A stretch of DNA of 64,000 nucleotides from Flavobacteriaceae bacterium (GCA_018608625.1 JABAZC010000071.1:79615-143614), one strand, 5' to 3'. Positions 35,445 through 44,894 are shown, counted from the first letter of the stretch. The notes: generated by a model from the sequence alone, not told the origin. Made by a program: numbers and translations.

Positions 35445-37637
35445 TTAATTAGCAACCTCACTAATAAACTTTAGCCGGTATAATCGCAGTTCTTGATCGT
35501 CATAATCTCCGTCAAATTCTTCAATAGCCGCTTCAATATCATCAGATTCAGAATCCATAAAGTAATCATGAATTTCTTCTTGTTGGTCTTCATCAAAAAG
35601 TTCATCAATCCAATAATCAATATTTAATTTAGTTCCAGAAAAAACAATCGCTTCTAGCTCTCTAATAAATTCAGACATATTCATTCCTTTAGCAGATGAG
35701 AGGTCGTCAAGTGGTAATTTCCGGTCTATATTTTGGATAATATATAGTTTCAGTGATGAATTTGACCCTGTAGACTTAATGACCATGTCTTGCATTCGAT
35801 CTATTTCATTTTCATCTACATAACGCTTTATAAGCTCTACAAAATCGTTTCCATATCGCTTTGCTTTACCTTCTCCAACTCCATGAATATTATACAACTC
35901 TTCTATAGTAATTGGATACTTAAGCGCCATATCCTCCAAAGATGGATCTTGAAAAATAACAAAAGGAGGTACTCCTAATTTTTTAGCATTTGATTTTCTA
36001 AGGTCTTTTAGCATGGGCATTAAATTGACATCCGCTACTGAAGTGGAAGGACTGAACCTTCTATTAGAATCTGATAAATTGTAGGTATGATCTTCAGTCA
36101 TTGTAAACGATGATGGTTCGTTTATAAATGTTAGCCCTTCATCTGTAATCTTTAAAACACCATAGGTTTCGATATCCTTGCGCAAAAACCCTGCTACTAA
36201 AGATTGTCTAATTAATGCCATCCAATATAATGGCATCTTTTCTTTTCCTTTACCAAAAAATGGCTTTTCATCTGTTTTATGTGATTTAATAAGCGCATTT
36301 TCCTGGCCCGTCAGTACATTCACTAAATCCTTACTTTTATATTTTTCATGGGTAGAGGAAACTACTTCAAGAAGTAAACTTACTTGGTTTATTGCTTCGG
36401 ATTGTGGCTTTGGGTTGCGAATATTATCGTCCATATCACCCCCATCTCCAGTTTCAGAATCAAAAGATTCCCCAAAATAATGCAGTATAAATTTCCGTCT
36501 TGACATCGAAGTTTCTGCCAAAGCCACAACTTCTTGTAGCAAAGCGAACCCAATTTCTTGTTCCGCCACAGGCTTGCCAGACATGAATTTCTCTAGTTTC
36601 TCTATATCTTTGTATGCATAGTAGGCTAAACAATGACCCTCGCCACCATCACGCCCCGCGCGACCGGTTTCTTGGTAGTAACTTTCTATACTTTTAGGAA
36701 TGTCATGATGAATCACAAAACGAACATCCGGCTTGTCTATTCCCATACCAAAAGCAATCGTTGCAACAACAACGTCTACATCTTCCATCAAAAACATATC
36801 TTGATGTCTAGAACGTGTTTTGGCATCTAAACCTGCATGATAAGGCACTGCTTTGACTTGATTAACTTGAAGAATTTGTGAGAGTTCTTCAACTCGTTTT
36901 CTACTCAAGCAATAGATTATACCTGATTTGCCTTCGTTTTGCTTGACAAACCTAATAATATCATTATCAACTTGTGCCGTTTTAGGCAATATTTCATAGT
37001 ACAAATTAGGCCTATTAAAAGAGGCTTTAAAAGTTTTTGCATCTGTAGTACCTAAATTTTTCAAAATATCCTCTTGAACCTTAGGCGTGGCAGTTGCAGT
37101 TAATCCTATTATGGGAATGTTATCCCCAATTTGGGTTATAATATGTTTTAAATTTCTGTATTCTGGCCGGAAATCATGTCCCCATTCACTAATACAGTGG
37201 GCTTCATCAACTGCCATAAAAGAGACGGTTTGTTCTTTTAAAAAAGCTATGTTTTCAGCCTTAGAAAGCGATTCAGGAGCCACGTACAAAAGCTTTGTGA
37301 TTCCAGATTCAATATCTGATTTAACCTGCTTAATCTCGGATTTATTTAAGGAAGAGTTTAATACATGAGCAATACCCTCTTCACTAGAAATACCCCGAAT
37401 GGCATCTACTTGATTTTTCATTAAAGCGATTAAAGGTGATACAACAATTGCGGTTCCGTCCTGCATCAAGGCTGGGAGCTGATAGCAAAGAGATTTACCC
37501 CCACCTGTTGGCATAATTGCAAACGTGTTTTTTTTGGATAAAATGCTTTTTATAACTTGTTCTTGAAGTCCCTTAAACTTAGTAAATCCAAAATAAGTTT
37601 TCAGTGCGGCATGTAATTCTTTAGTCGAAATACTCAT
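35445..37637 (-). CDS. recQ: ATP-dependent DNA helicase RecQ
   Basis: The 730-residue superfamily-2 helicase has Walker A MPTGGGKSLCYQLPA, motif II VDEAHCISEWGHDFRPEY, LTATATPKV, FGMGIDKPDVRFVIHHD, and SYYQETGRAGRDG. The RQC region (SMSRRKFILHYFGES) lacks the Cys cluster that normally binds zinc; the region instead reads GDGGDMDDNIRNPK. An HRDC domain follows (PPFVIFQDPSLEDMALKYP; NIHGVGEGKAKRYG), then an acidic C-terminal tail of about 100 residues. It unwinds DNA in recombination and fork repair. Divergent from kdsD with a 155-base intergenic region. Confidence 0.93.
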   Translation of the reverse strand: MSISTKELHAALKTYFGFTKFKGLQEQVIKSILSKKNTFAIMPTGGGKSLCYQLPALMQDGTAIVVSPLIALMKNQVDAIRGISSEEGIAHVLNSSLNKSEIKQVKSDIESGITKLLYVAPESLSKAENIAFLKEQTVSFMAVDEAHCISEWGHDFRPEYRNLKHIITQIGDNIPIIGLTATATPKVQEDILKNLGTTDAKTFKASFNRPNLYYEILPKTAQVDNDIIRFVKQNEGKSGIIYCLSRKRVEELSQILQVNQVKAVPYHAGLDAKTRSRHQDMFLMEDVDVVVATIAFGMGIDKPDVRFVIHHDIPKSIESYYQETGRAGRDGGEGHCLAYYAYKDIEKLEKFMSGKPVAEQEIGFALLQEVVALAETSMSRRKFILHYFGESFDSETGDGGDMDDNIRNPKPQSEAINQVSLLLEVVSSTHEKYKSKDLVNVLTGQENALIKSHKTDEKPFFGKGKEKMPLYWMALIRQSLVAGFLRKDIETYGVLKITDEGLTFINEPSSFTMTEDHTYNLSDSNRRFSPSTSVADVNLMPMLKDLRKSNAKKLGVPPFVIFQDPSLEDMALKYPITIEELYNIHGVGEGKAKRYGNDFVELIKRYVDENEIDRMQDMVIKSTGSNSSLKLYIIQNIDRKLPLDDLSSAKGMNMSEFIRELEAIVFSGTKLNIDYWIDELFDEDQQEEIHDYFMDSESDDIEAAIEEFDGDYDDQELRLYRLKFISEVAN

Positions 37638-37792
37638 TAATCATCAAATTTCTTAACTTAAAGTAAAAAATGTTATCTTATTTAATCAAAAACTAGAATA
37701 AATTCAAGAACACTCCTATTTTTTTTGTTTTTTTGTAACTTAATCTAAAGGTAAATATATTAAAACAAGTACACAACCAAAAGATAAAAAAT

Positions 37793-38758
37793 TTGAACTC
37801 TAAAAAAGCCATAGTATCGCACGCTAAAAAAACCATCATTGATGAAAGTTTAGCTATTTCAAAACTTGCTGATTTTGTAGATGAATCATTTGCAGAAGCT
37901 GTAGAGTTGATCTATAATTCTAAAGGACGTGTTATAATAACTGGCATTGGTAAAAGTGCCATTATTGCTAATAAAATTGTAGCCACGCTAAATTCCACAG
38001 GAACTCCCTCCGTATTTATGCATGCTGCGGATGCAATTCACGGAGACTTAGGGCTTATCTTGAAGGAGGATGTTGTTATTTGCATCTCAAAGAGCGGAAA
38101 CACTCCAGAAATAAAAGTTTTAATTCCATTACTGAAAAAGGCTAAAAACATCTTAATTGCAATCACAGGAAACATGAAATCTATGTTAGCTGAGCAAGCC
38201 GATTTTATTTTCAATTCTTATGTACAAAAAGAAGCATGTCCTAACAACTTAGCACCAACCACAAGCACAACTGCTCAGCTTGTAATCGGCGATGCTTTAG
38301 CAGTATGCCTTCAAGAAATCAGAGGGTTTTCTAGTGATGATTTTGCTAAATACCACCCCGGTGGAGCACTGGGTAAAAAACTATTTTTATCCGTTAAGGA
38401 ATTACTAGAACTAAACGAGAAACCAGCTGTATCATTAAATTCGGGTATTAAAGAAGTAATCATTGAAATATCTAAAAAACGCTTAGGAGTCACCGCTGTG
38501 ATAGAAAACAATAAAATAGTAGGTATCATAACTGATGGAGATTTGAGACGCATGTTGGCTAATACTGAAGACTTCTCTAAGCTATATGCTAAAGACATCA
38601 TGAGTAAAGCTCCTAAAACTATAAACGTTAGTGCCATGGCTATAGAAGCGATGGAGATAATGGAGTCAAACGAAATCTCACAACTCCTAGTGCAAGATAA
38701 TGAACAATATGCTGGAGTTATTCATCTTCACGACCTAATCAAAGAAGGATTAATTTAA
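37793..38758 (+). CDS. kdsD: arabinose-5-phosphate isomerase (KpsF/GutQ family)
   Basis: The 321-residue protein has an N-terminal SIS sugar-isomerase domain (GRVIITGIGKSAIIANKI; STGTPSVFMHAADAIHGDLG; ISKSGNTPEI; CPNNLAPTTSTT) and two C-terminal CBS domains (about 205-321; GIITDGDLRRML; YAGVIHLHDLIKEG). It converts ribulose-5-phosphate to arabinose-5-phosphate, the precursor of the LPS sugar Kdo. The start is TTG (37793); no ATG is available near the N-terminus. It leads the kdsD-tatC-AhpD-like run, two bases before tatC. Confidence 0.92.
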   Translation: MNSKKAIVSHAKKTIIDESLAISKLADFVDESFAEAVELIYNSKGRVIITGIGKSAIIANKIVATLNSTGTPSVFMHAADAIHGDLGLILKEDVVICISKSGNTPEIKVLIPLLKKAKNILIAITGNMKSMLAEQADFIFNSYVQKEACPNNLAPTTSTTAQLVIGDALAVCLQEIRGFSSDDFAKYHPGGALGKKLFLSVKELLELNEKPAVSLNSGIKEVIIEISKKRLGVTAVIENNKIVGIITDGDLRRMLANTEDFSKLYAKDIMSKAPKTINVSAMAIEAMEIMESNEISQLLVQDNEQYAGVIHLHDLIKEGLI

Positions 38759-38760
38759 CT

Positions 38761-39573
38761 ATGGGACAAGAAAAAGAAATGTCTTTTTTAGATCATCTTG
38801 AAGAATTAAGATGGCATGTTATCAAAGCATCTGGTGCTATAATTATAGCCGCAATCGTCGCTTTTTTAGCAAAAGGATTCTTATTTGACGTTTTAATATT
38901 TGGACCAACTAAAGCTGACTTTTTCACATATGAGTTCCTGTGTAATACGTCTCGGATTCTTGGATTTGAGAGTTTTTGCAACACCAACTTCGATTTTGAA
39001 GTGCAAAGTCGGACCATGGCTGGTCAGTTTTCCGCACACATATGGACCTCTATTACCTTTGGTTTTATCATAGCTTTCCCATATGTAATCTTTCAATTCT
39101 GGAAATTTATAAGCCCAGGCTTGCACCACAAAGAAAAAAATAGCTCAAGAGGTTTTATTTTCATTTCTTCAATTTTATTTTTTATTGGAGTTCTATTTGG
39201 CTACTACATTGTTTGCCCGTTGTCCATAAACTTTTTAGGAACGTATTCTGTAGCAGACCTCGTACACAACGATTTTGATTTAAACTCTTACATTGGGCTT
39301 ATTAGAGCATCTACACTAGCCTCTGGGCTCATATTTGAATTACCGATAATTATCTATTTTCTAACTAAAATTGGATTGGTCACTCCTGAGTTTCTTAAAA
39401 AAAACAGGAAATATGCATTGGTTATTGTTTTAATTTTTGCCGCTATAATAACCCCTCCTGATATAGCGAGCCAGGTTATTGTAGCAATCCCAGTACTGGT
39501 GCTTTATCAAGTGAGTATCCTTATTTCAAAAATTGTATTAAGAAACCAGAAAAGAAAAGAAACCAATGGCTAA
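38761..39573 (+). CDS. tatC: Sec-independent protein translocase subunit TatC
   Basis: The 270-residue protein has six predicted membrane segments. Family marks are MSFLDHLEELRWHVIKA at the N-terminus (signal-peptide recognition), FQFWKFISPGLHHKEKN and FELPIIIYFLTKIGLV. TatC receives folded proteins bearing twin-arginine signals. No tatA/B gene is adjacent. Two bases after kdsD, overlapping the next gene by 8 bases. Confidence 0.94.
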   Translation: MGQEKEMSFLDHLEELRWHVIKASGAIIIAAIVAFLAKGFLFDVLIFGPTKADFFTYEFLCNTSRILGFESFCNTNFDFEVQSRTMAGQFSAHIWTSITFGFIIAFPYVIFQFWKFISPGLHHKEKNSSRGFIFISSILFFIGVLFGYYIVCPLSINFLGTYSVADLVHNDFDLNSYIGLIRASTLASGLIFELPIIIYFLTKIGLVTPEFLKKNRKYALVIVLIFAAIITPPDIASQVIVAIPVLVLYQVSILISKIVLRNQKRKETNG

Positions 39574-39913
39574 AGAAGTCGAAGAATTTAATGCCTATCG
39601 CGAGAAAATGAACACCAAAATTCTTGCAGAAAACAACACGGTCATCAAGCGTATTTTTAACTTAGACACCAATGCCTTCAAAAAAGGTGCTTTAGACACA
39701 AAAACAAAAGAATTATTAGGGCTTGTTGCCTCTACTGTTTTAAGATGTGACGACTGTGTGCGCTATCATCTTGAGAAATGTCATTCCGAAGGACTCACCA
39801 AAAAACAAATTGCTGAAGCTTTAAGTATTGCGACCTTAGTTGGAGGAACAATTGTTATTCCGCACTTAAGACGGGCTTATGAATATTTAGAGGCTTTAGA
39901 AGCTAAATTTTAA
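39566..39913 (+). CDS. carboxymuconolactone decarboxylase-family (AhpD-like) protein
   Basis: The 115-residue protein has the AhpD fold signature LRCDDCVRYHLEKC: a CxxC redox pair followed by His. AhpD-type proteins use the pair as a thiol-disulfide or peroxidase-linked reductant; the exact role here is unknown. The start overlaps the end of tatC by 8 bases, so it is translationally coupled. Confidence 0.88.
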   Translation: MAKEVEEFNAYREKMNTKILAENNTVIKRIFNLDTNAFKKGALDTKTKELLGLVASTVLRCDDCVRYHLEKCHSEGLTKKQIAEALSIATLVGGTIVIPHLRRAYEYLEALEAKF

Positions 39914-39920
39914 AAAAAAA

Positions 39921-40097
39921 ATGAAAAAATCAGCACTATTGCTGGCGGCTGGAATCGTTCTGTTAATCTGAGGATAACTTCTTATAATACAAAAAATAGA
40001 CTATTCTTTTAATGCGCTTTTTGCAGGCTTATTACTGGAGATTGTTGGAATAGCTGCTGAATCTTATACGTTAATTACACAGAAAAAGTCTAGTTGA
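39921..40097 (+). pseudogene. small two-helix membrane protein gene broken by two nonsense codons
   Basis: An ATG seven bases after the AhpD-like stop opens a 58-codon frame encoding a basic N-terminus, a hydrophobic helix (KKSALLLAAGIVLLI), then TGA at 39969-39971 and TAA at 39975-39977. Translation after that resumes as LLIIQKIDYSFNALFAGLLL and runs to TGA at 40097. Restoring both stops to TTA (Leu) would give a plausible intact two-helix protein. The frame is otherwise uninterrupted and ends with KKSS, so I read it as a recently inactivated gene. Sequencing error is possible but would need two separate base errors. Confidence 0.6.
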
Positions 40098-40175
40098 ATT
40101 TCATATAAACTAGTCTGACTTGGTGAATAGTAAAAATCATTTCACTATTTTTAAAAAAATTCTTTAAACCAACTA

Positions 40176-40916
40176 ATGAAGTTAAGAGTCCAAAATTTAA
40201 TGAAATCCTATAATGGCCGAAAAGTTGTTAAAGATGTTTCTCTTGAAGTTAATCAAGGGGAAATTGTGGGACTCCTAGGCCCTAACGGAGCCGGAAAAAC
40301 AACATCTTTTTACATGGCTGTTGGACTAATCAAACCAAATGGGGGTGCAATCTATTTAGACAATAAAGAAATTACTTCGTATCCGATGTACAAAAGAGCG
40401 CAAAGTGGTATTGGATATCTTGCTCAAGAAGCTTCAGTTTTTCGAAAACTAAGTATTGAGGATAATATCTTGAGTGTACTTCAAATGACCAAATTATCTA
40501 AAAAAGAACAGATTGATAAAATGGAGTTATTGATTGATGAATTTAGTCTTCACCACATTCGAAAAAGCAGAGGAGATTTATTATCCGGAGGCGAAAGAAG
40601 ACGTACTGAAATCGCTAGGGCTTTGGCTACTGATCCTAGTTTTATTTTGCTTGATGAACCTTTTGCAGGCGTTGATCCCGTAGCAGTAGAAGACATACAA
40701 CGAATTATAGCCAAACTGACTAAAAAAAATATTGGAATTCTAATTACAGACCATAACGTTCAAGAAACATTGGCAATTACAGATCGTACGTATTTGATGT
40801 TTGAAGGCAGCATCTTAAAGGCTGGAAAACCTGAAGACTTAGCAAATGACGAAATGGTGAGAAAAGTTTATCTTGGACAGAATTTTGAACTCCGTAAGAA
40901 AAAATTAGAATTTTAA
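40176..40916 (+). CDS. lptB: LPS export ABC transporter ATP-binding protein LptB
   Basis: The 246-residue ATPase has Walker A GPNGAGKTTSFYMAVGLI, Q-loop YLAQEASVFRKL, signature LSGGERRRTEIARAL, Walker B FILLDEPFAGVDP and the H-loop ITDHNVQETL. The AQEASVFRKLS and PFAGVDP strings are typical of LptB, which powers LPS extraction from the inner membrane. It overlaps the convergent DUF808 gene by 4 bases at its end. The LptA-like partner is at 18334-20103. Confidence 0.95.
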   Translation: MKLRVQNLMKSYNGRKVVKDVSLEVNQGEIVGLLGPNGAGKTTSFYMAVGLIKPNGGAIYLDNKEITSYPMYKRAQSGIGYLAQEASVFRKLSIEDNILSVLQMTKLSKKEQIDKMELLIDEFSLHHIRKSRGDLLSGGERRRTEIARALATDPSFILLDEPFAGVDPVAVEDIQRIIAKLTKKNIGILITDHNVQETLAITDRTYLMFEGSILKAGKPEDLANDEMVRKVYLGQNFELRKKKLEF

Positions 40917-41800
40917 GACTCTCTAGACTTGAAGGTTGTATCATAAATTTTCTTAAATAACTTCACAACAAATAACGTTAGTGTTCCAACAGAAGCTCCG
41001 ATTATTAAATCTTTTAGCATGCTCGGAATTCCCTCTAAAAAGTGATAAAAAAAGGAGACGTTATGTACAAAAATCCCTCCTGAAACTAATAATAAAGCTA
41101 CAGTTCCTACAACCGACAATGACTTGATGACAAGTGGTAAAGCATTTACCAATCCCATCCCTATAAAATACAAACTATTTTTTCGACCCTTACTCAATTT
41201 AACAAGCTTATAGCCCAAGTCATCCATTCGTACAATAAGTCCTACCATTCCGTACACACCAGCCGTAGCTACCATAGAAATAATAGTTACTACCGCTAAC
41301 TTCATCCCCATCGATTCGTTAACAACCGTACCTAGGGCAATAATAATAATCTCAATAGACAGAATAAAATCGGTTAAAACAGCAGACTTAATTTTCTTAG
41401 TTTCTAAATTAAAGAGTGCTTGTTTTGAAAGTAGCTCCGATTTGGGAATAACGGATGCTATATTGTCAGGGAAAAAATAATCCGCAATTTTCTCTACCCC
41501 TTCAAAGGCTAAATAGGCGCCTCCAGCTACAAGCACTACTAAAATCGCTGAGGGTAAAAAAGCACTTAATAAAAAAACGAATGGCAAAATAATTAGTTTA
41601 TTTAAAAAAGAGCCTTTAGTGATAGCCCACAACACAGGAAGTTCTCGAGACGATGAAAATCCAGATGCTTTTTCCGCATTAACTGCCAAATCATCTGCCA
41701 GTATACCGGCTGTTTTTTTAGCGGATATTTTACTCATAACAAGTACATCATCCATAAGAACACCAATATCATCAAGAAGCACAAAGAAGCCAGAAGCCAT
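40913..41800 (-). CDS. DUF808 membrane protein
   Basis: The 295-residue inner-membrane protein has several hydrophobic helices (LIILPFVFLLSAFLPSAILV; FILSIEIIIIALGTVV; VTIISMVATAGVYGMVGLIV). The start SGFFVLLDDIGVLMDDV and KKTAGILADDLAVNA are the family signature (E. coli YedI-like). Function is unknown. It is 10 bases downstream of pssA on the minus strand and probably cotranscribed with it. Confidence 0.87.
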   Translation of the reverse strand: MASGFFVLLDDIGVLMDDVLVMSKISAKKTAGILADDLAVNAEKASGFSSSRELPVLWAITKGSFLNKLIILPFVFLLSAFLPSAILVVLVAGGAYLAFEGVEKIADYFFPDNIASVIPKSELLSKQALFNLETKKIKSAVLTDFILSIEIIIIALGTVVNESMGMKLAVVTIISMVATAGVYGMVGLIVRMDDLGYKLVKLSKGRKNSLYFIGMGLVNALPLVIKSLSVVGTVALLLVSGGIFVHNVSFFYHFLEGIPSMLKDLIIGASVGTLTLFVVKLFKKIYDTTFKSRES

Positions 41801-41810
41801 ATAACTTATG

Positions 41811-42506
41811 TTATTTGTTAGAAATTACTGACAAAACCACATAACCAATTATAGACAGTGGAATTCCAGAAAACTGAAAGAACAAAAGAAAGACTAAAGC
41901 TGATACGATTAATAGATACCTGAACATATTATCTTTAAAACTCCAGTTTTTAAACTTTAACGCAATCAACTTAATAGGCGCATTTAGCAAATAACAACTT
42001 ATTAAAGTCATCATTATTAAAACCCATGGATTTAAAATGAGTGCATGAATCGTGTCATTTGATTGATATTCTAAAATTAATGGCAAGGCGATAATACATA
42101 TAGTATTTGCAGGAGTTGGCAATCCAATAAAGTAGTCTGATTGGTTGTTTGAAATATTAAATTTAGCTAACCTGTAAGCCGAAGCAAGGGTGACTAGCAA
42201 TCCAAAATAAGGAAGAAGCCTGAAGGGATCCCATGAAAACTGAGGCGTAAGACCAAGTAAATAATAAAGCACTAAACCAGGCACTAGCCCACTAGTAACC
42301 ATGTCTGCCAAAGAATCTAACTGCAAGCCTAATTCACTCTGAACCTTTAATTTGCGTGCGACTAACCCATCAAAAAAATCAAAGAATATCCCAGCACAAA
42401 CAAACAAGGCTGTATATTTCATATCCCCCCCTATAGCGTACACTACTGCAATACATCCAGAGAATAAATTTAATAATGTTATAGAATTAGGTATATATTT
42501 TTTCAC
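41811..42506 (-). CDS. pssA: CDP-diacylglycerol-serine O-phosphatidyltransferase-like enzyme
   Basis: The 231-residue polytopic enzyme carries the CDP-alcohol phosphotransferase motif as FDGLVARKLKVQSELGLQLD followed by SLAD. That gives the required DG-x2-AR-x8-G-x3-D-x3-D order of metal and substrate ligands. The start ITLLNLFSGCIAVVYA is typical of type-II phosphatidylserine synthases, the first step to phosphatidylethanolamine. PssA is the most likely identity, though other CDP-alcohol transferases share the motif. Confidence 0.88.
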   Translation of the reverse strand: MKKYIPNSITLLNLFSGCIAVVYAIGGDMKYTALFVCAGIFFDFFDGLVARKLKVQSELGLQLDSLADMVTSGLVPGLVLYYLLGLTPQFSWDPFRLLPYFGLLVTLASAYRLAKFNISNNQSDYFIGLPTPANTICIIALPLILEYQSNDTIHALILNPWVLIMMTLISCYLLNAPIKLIALKFKNWSFKDNMFRYLLIVSALVFLLFFQFSGIPLSIIGYVVLSVISNK

Positions 42507-42540
42507 GCTAAATTGTAATTAATTAGTAAAAATAATAAAC

Positions 42541-42548
42541 TATTTTTG
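42541..42548 (+). promoter_or_regulatory. possible promoter -7 box for the PorV/Q-like gene
   Basis: TATTTTTG matches TAnnTTTG, 73 bases before the TTG start at 42622. Two bases further on, at 42550-42559, lies the perfect palindrome TTTACGTAAA, in a divergent intergenic region shared with pssA. Confidence 0.45.
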
Positions 42549-42621
42549 TTTTACGTAAATAAACAACAATATCTAAAAAAAAATAGAGTTTTATAATAGT
42601 GTTTACCAGATAAAAAAGCCT

Positions 42622-43689
42622 TTGAGAATCTTAAGACTAATCTTACTCCTTTTTGTCCCTCTATTTATAGAAGCACAAACTACACGAAAATATTCAAACG
42701 AATTTATGAATATCGGCGTGGATGCAGCCGCTTTAGGAATGAGTAATGCCGTAGTAGCATCTTCTCAAGACGTCAATTCAGGCTATTGGAACCCCGCTGG
42801 TCTTGTACAGATTGAAGACCGTCAAATAGCAGTAATGCATTCTAGTTATTTTGCAGACATTGCCAATTATAATTATGTGGCTTTTGCAATGCCTTTAGAC
42901 AACCAAACTGTAATAGGTATTTCTTTAATCCGATTTGGGGTCGATGATATTCTAGACACAACCAACCTAATCGATCATCAAGGGATCGTTAATTACGACC
43001 GTATTAATTTATTTTCTGCTGCCGACTATGGACTTACATTTTCTTTTGCTAGAAAACTTCCTGTTCCAGGCTTGAATTATGGCGTGAATGCGAAAGTAAT
43101 CCGACGTATTATTGGTGATTTCGCTACATCTTGGGGCTTTGGGTTTGACCTTGGAATTCAGTTTGAATCCAATGAATGGAAATTTGGATTAATGGCAAGA
43201 GATATAACAACAACTTTCAATGCTTGGGCCATTGATGAAGGGCGGTTACAAGATATACAAAACGCAATCCCGGGCGAGAACCAAGAAGCACCAAAAACAT
43301 CCGAACTAACCCTGCCGAAATTACAATTTGGTATATCTAAATTATTTACATTTAATTACGACTATACATTAAGAACTGAAGTGGATTTAATAGCTAGACT
43401 TGAACAAAACAACGACCTCATTTCTACCTCTTTTGTAAGTATTAACCCAGCTTTCGGATTTGAGTTTGGCTATACAGATCTCGTATTTTTAAGAGGGGGT
43501 GTTGGGAATTTTCAAAATGAATTACAAATTGACAACTCAGAATCTCTAACATTTCAACCTAATTTTGGGGTTGGGTTTAAATACAATGGCATCTATATAG
43601 ACTACGCTTTTACTGATATAGGCGATCAAAGTGCTGCTTTGTATTCCAATGTGTTTTCACTCAAAATTGATTTAAGTATTTTTAGATAA
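42622..43689 (+). CDS. PorV/PorQ-family outer-membrane beta-barrel protein
   Basis: The 355-residue protein has a signal peptide (LRLILLLFVPLFIEAQ), then NIGVDAAALGMSNAVVASSQD and YWNPAGLVQI, a signature of the PorV/PorQ group of FadL-like barrels. Alternating strands end in an aromatic-rich final strand (VFSLKIDLSIFR). PorV is the T9SS shuttle that brings cargo to the attachment complex; members of this wider family elsewhere have less clear roles. The start is TTG. It is followed with a 1-base overlap by the DUF4105 gene. It may serve T9SS cargo such as the 7830-8903 protein; this is inference. Confidence 0.8.
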   Translation: MRILRLILLLFVPLFIEAQTTRKYSNEFMNIGVDAAALGMSNAVVASSQDVNSGYWNPAGLVQIEDRQIAVMHSSYFADIANYNYVAFAMPLDNQTVIGISLIRFGVDDILDTTNLIDHQGIVNYDRINLFSAADYGLTFSFARKLPVPGLNYGVNAKVIRRIIGDFATSWGFGFDLGIQFESNEWKFGLMARDITTTFNAWAIDEGRLQDIQNAIPGENQEAPKTSELTLPKLQFGISKLFTFNYDYTLRTEVDLIARLEQNNDLISTSFVSINPAFGFEFGYTDLVFLRGGVGNFQNELQIDNSESLTFQPNFGVGFKYNGIYIDYAFTDIGDQSAALYSNVFSLKIDLSIFR

Positions 43690-44867
43690 TGATATTAAAA
43701 AACGTAACTACTCTGCTCATTTTACTGCTTTCGCTATCCTCGAGCGCGCAGCTTCAGCTAACAGACGCCTCAGAAATTAGTGTTTTAACTATTGGACCTG
43801 GGCATTTGTTAAACGATTCATTTGGACACAGTGCCATTCGAGTAAAAGACCCATTATACAACTTTGATGTGGTGTTTGATTACGGACGCTATAACTTTGA
43901 AGCTGAAGGATTTTATTTGAATTTTGCTCAAGGTAAACTTGATTATATGCTTGGACGCACTGCCTTTGATGACTTTTTATCGTTTTACGAATACCAAAAC
44001 AGAAGTATTCAAGAGCAACAGCTGAACTTAAGCATCGAACAGAAAACGGCCTTTTATTTTTTTTTAAGAGAAAATAACAAGCCTGAAAACCAAGCGTATC
44101 CATATGATTTTTTCTACAACAATTGTGCGAATAAAATCACAGATGCTATTGAGACCGTTTTAGGAGAACAAATTTCCTACAACCCACCTAGCAGTTTCGA
44201 GCAACAAACGTTTAGAAACTTAATCCGTTCGGACTTAAATCAAAACTCTTGGGGAAGCCTAGGGATTGATGTGGCATTAGGATCAAAAATTGACCAGTTA
44301 GCAAGTGTAAAGGAACATCTCTTTTTACCAAAAAACCTTTACCTGCTTCTTGAAAATGCTGAAGTGGAATCAAAAGAGTTAAAGCTTGTTAAAAAATTAA
44401 AAATTCTGACACCTGCTACTCTTGATAAAACTTCTGAAGGATTTGGCAGCCCTCTTGTCATTTTATCATTAGTCGCCTTTCTTATGCTTTTTGTAACCTA
44501 TAAAGACAACAAGAACAATAAACGAAGTAAATGGTTAGATGTAATTTTATTTGCCACCACAGGGAGTATAGGACTTGTTTTACTGATGTTATGGTTTGCT
44601 ACAGATCATACGGCAACAGCGGACAACTATAATTTGTTATGGGCCTTTGCCACAAATCTTCTTTTTATTCCTTCTATTTTAAAAACACGCCTAAACAATC
44701 GAGGCATTAAATACATTGTATTTCTAATCATCCTTTTATCTCTAATGTTACTGCATTGGATGACCGGAGTTCAATCCTTTGCGATTGGATTAATCCCTAT
44801 TCTGATTGCAACTGGAGTACGATATTTATTTTTAATTCGTCATTTCAACAAGGCAATTCGTGTATAA
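43689..44867 (+). CDS. DUF4105 (Lnb-type N-terminal domain) membrane protein
   Basis: The 392-residue protein has a signal peptide (MILKNVTTLLILLLSLSSSAQ), a periplasmic DUF4105 domain of about 230 residues (GPGHLLNDSFGHSAIRV with a conserved His; YDFFYNNCANKITDAIE with a conserved Cys) and about five C-terminal membrane helices from residue 255. The His/Cys layout resembles papain-like NlpC/P60 thiol enzymes. This family has been linked to lipoprotein N-acylation in Bacteroides (Lnb); whether this copy does that is inference. It starts on the last base of the PorV/Q-like stop codon (TAATG). Confidence 0.78.
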   Translation: MILKNVTTLLILLLSLSSSAQLQLTDASEISVLTIGPGHLLNDSFGHSAIRVKDPLYNFDVVFDYGRYNFEAEGFYLNFAQGKLDYMLGRTAFDDFLSFYEYQNRSIQEQQLNLSIEQKTAFYFFLRENNKPENQAYPYDFFYNNCANKITDAIETVLGEQISYNPPSSFEQQTFRNLIRSDLNQNSWGSLGIDVALGSKIDQLASVKEHLFLPKNLYLLLENAEVESKELKLVKKLKILTPATLDKTSEGFGSPLVILSLVAFLMLFVTYKDNKNNKRSKWLDVILFATTGSIGLVLLMLWFATDHTATADNYNLLWAFATNLLFIPSILKTRLNNRGIKYIVFLIILLSLMLLHWMTGVQSFAIGLIPILIATGVRYLFLIRHFNKAIRV

Positions 44868-44894
44868 TTAACCTTTATTTGCAAAAACAAAATT

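Noticed and set aside
40124-40156. AATAGT...ACTATT inverted repeat before lptB
   Set aside because: A six-base A/T-rich stem with a long loop is too weak to call a terminator or operator.
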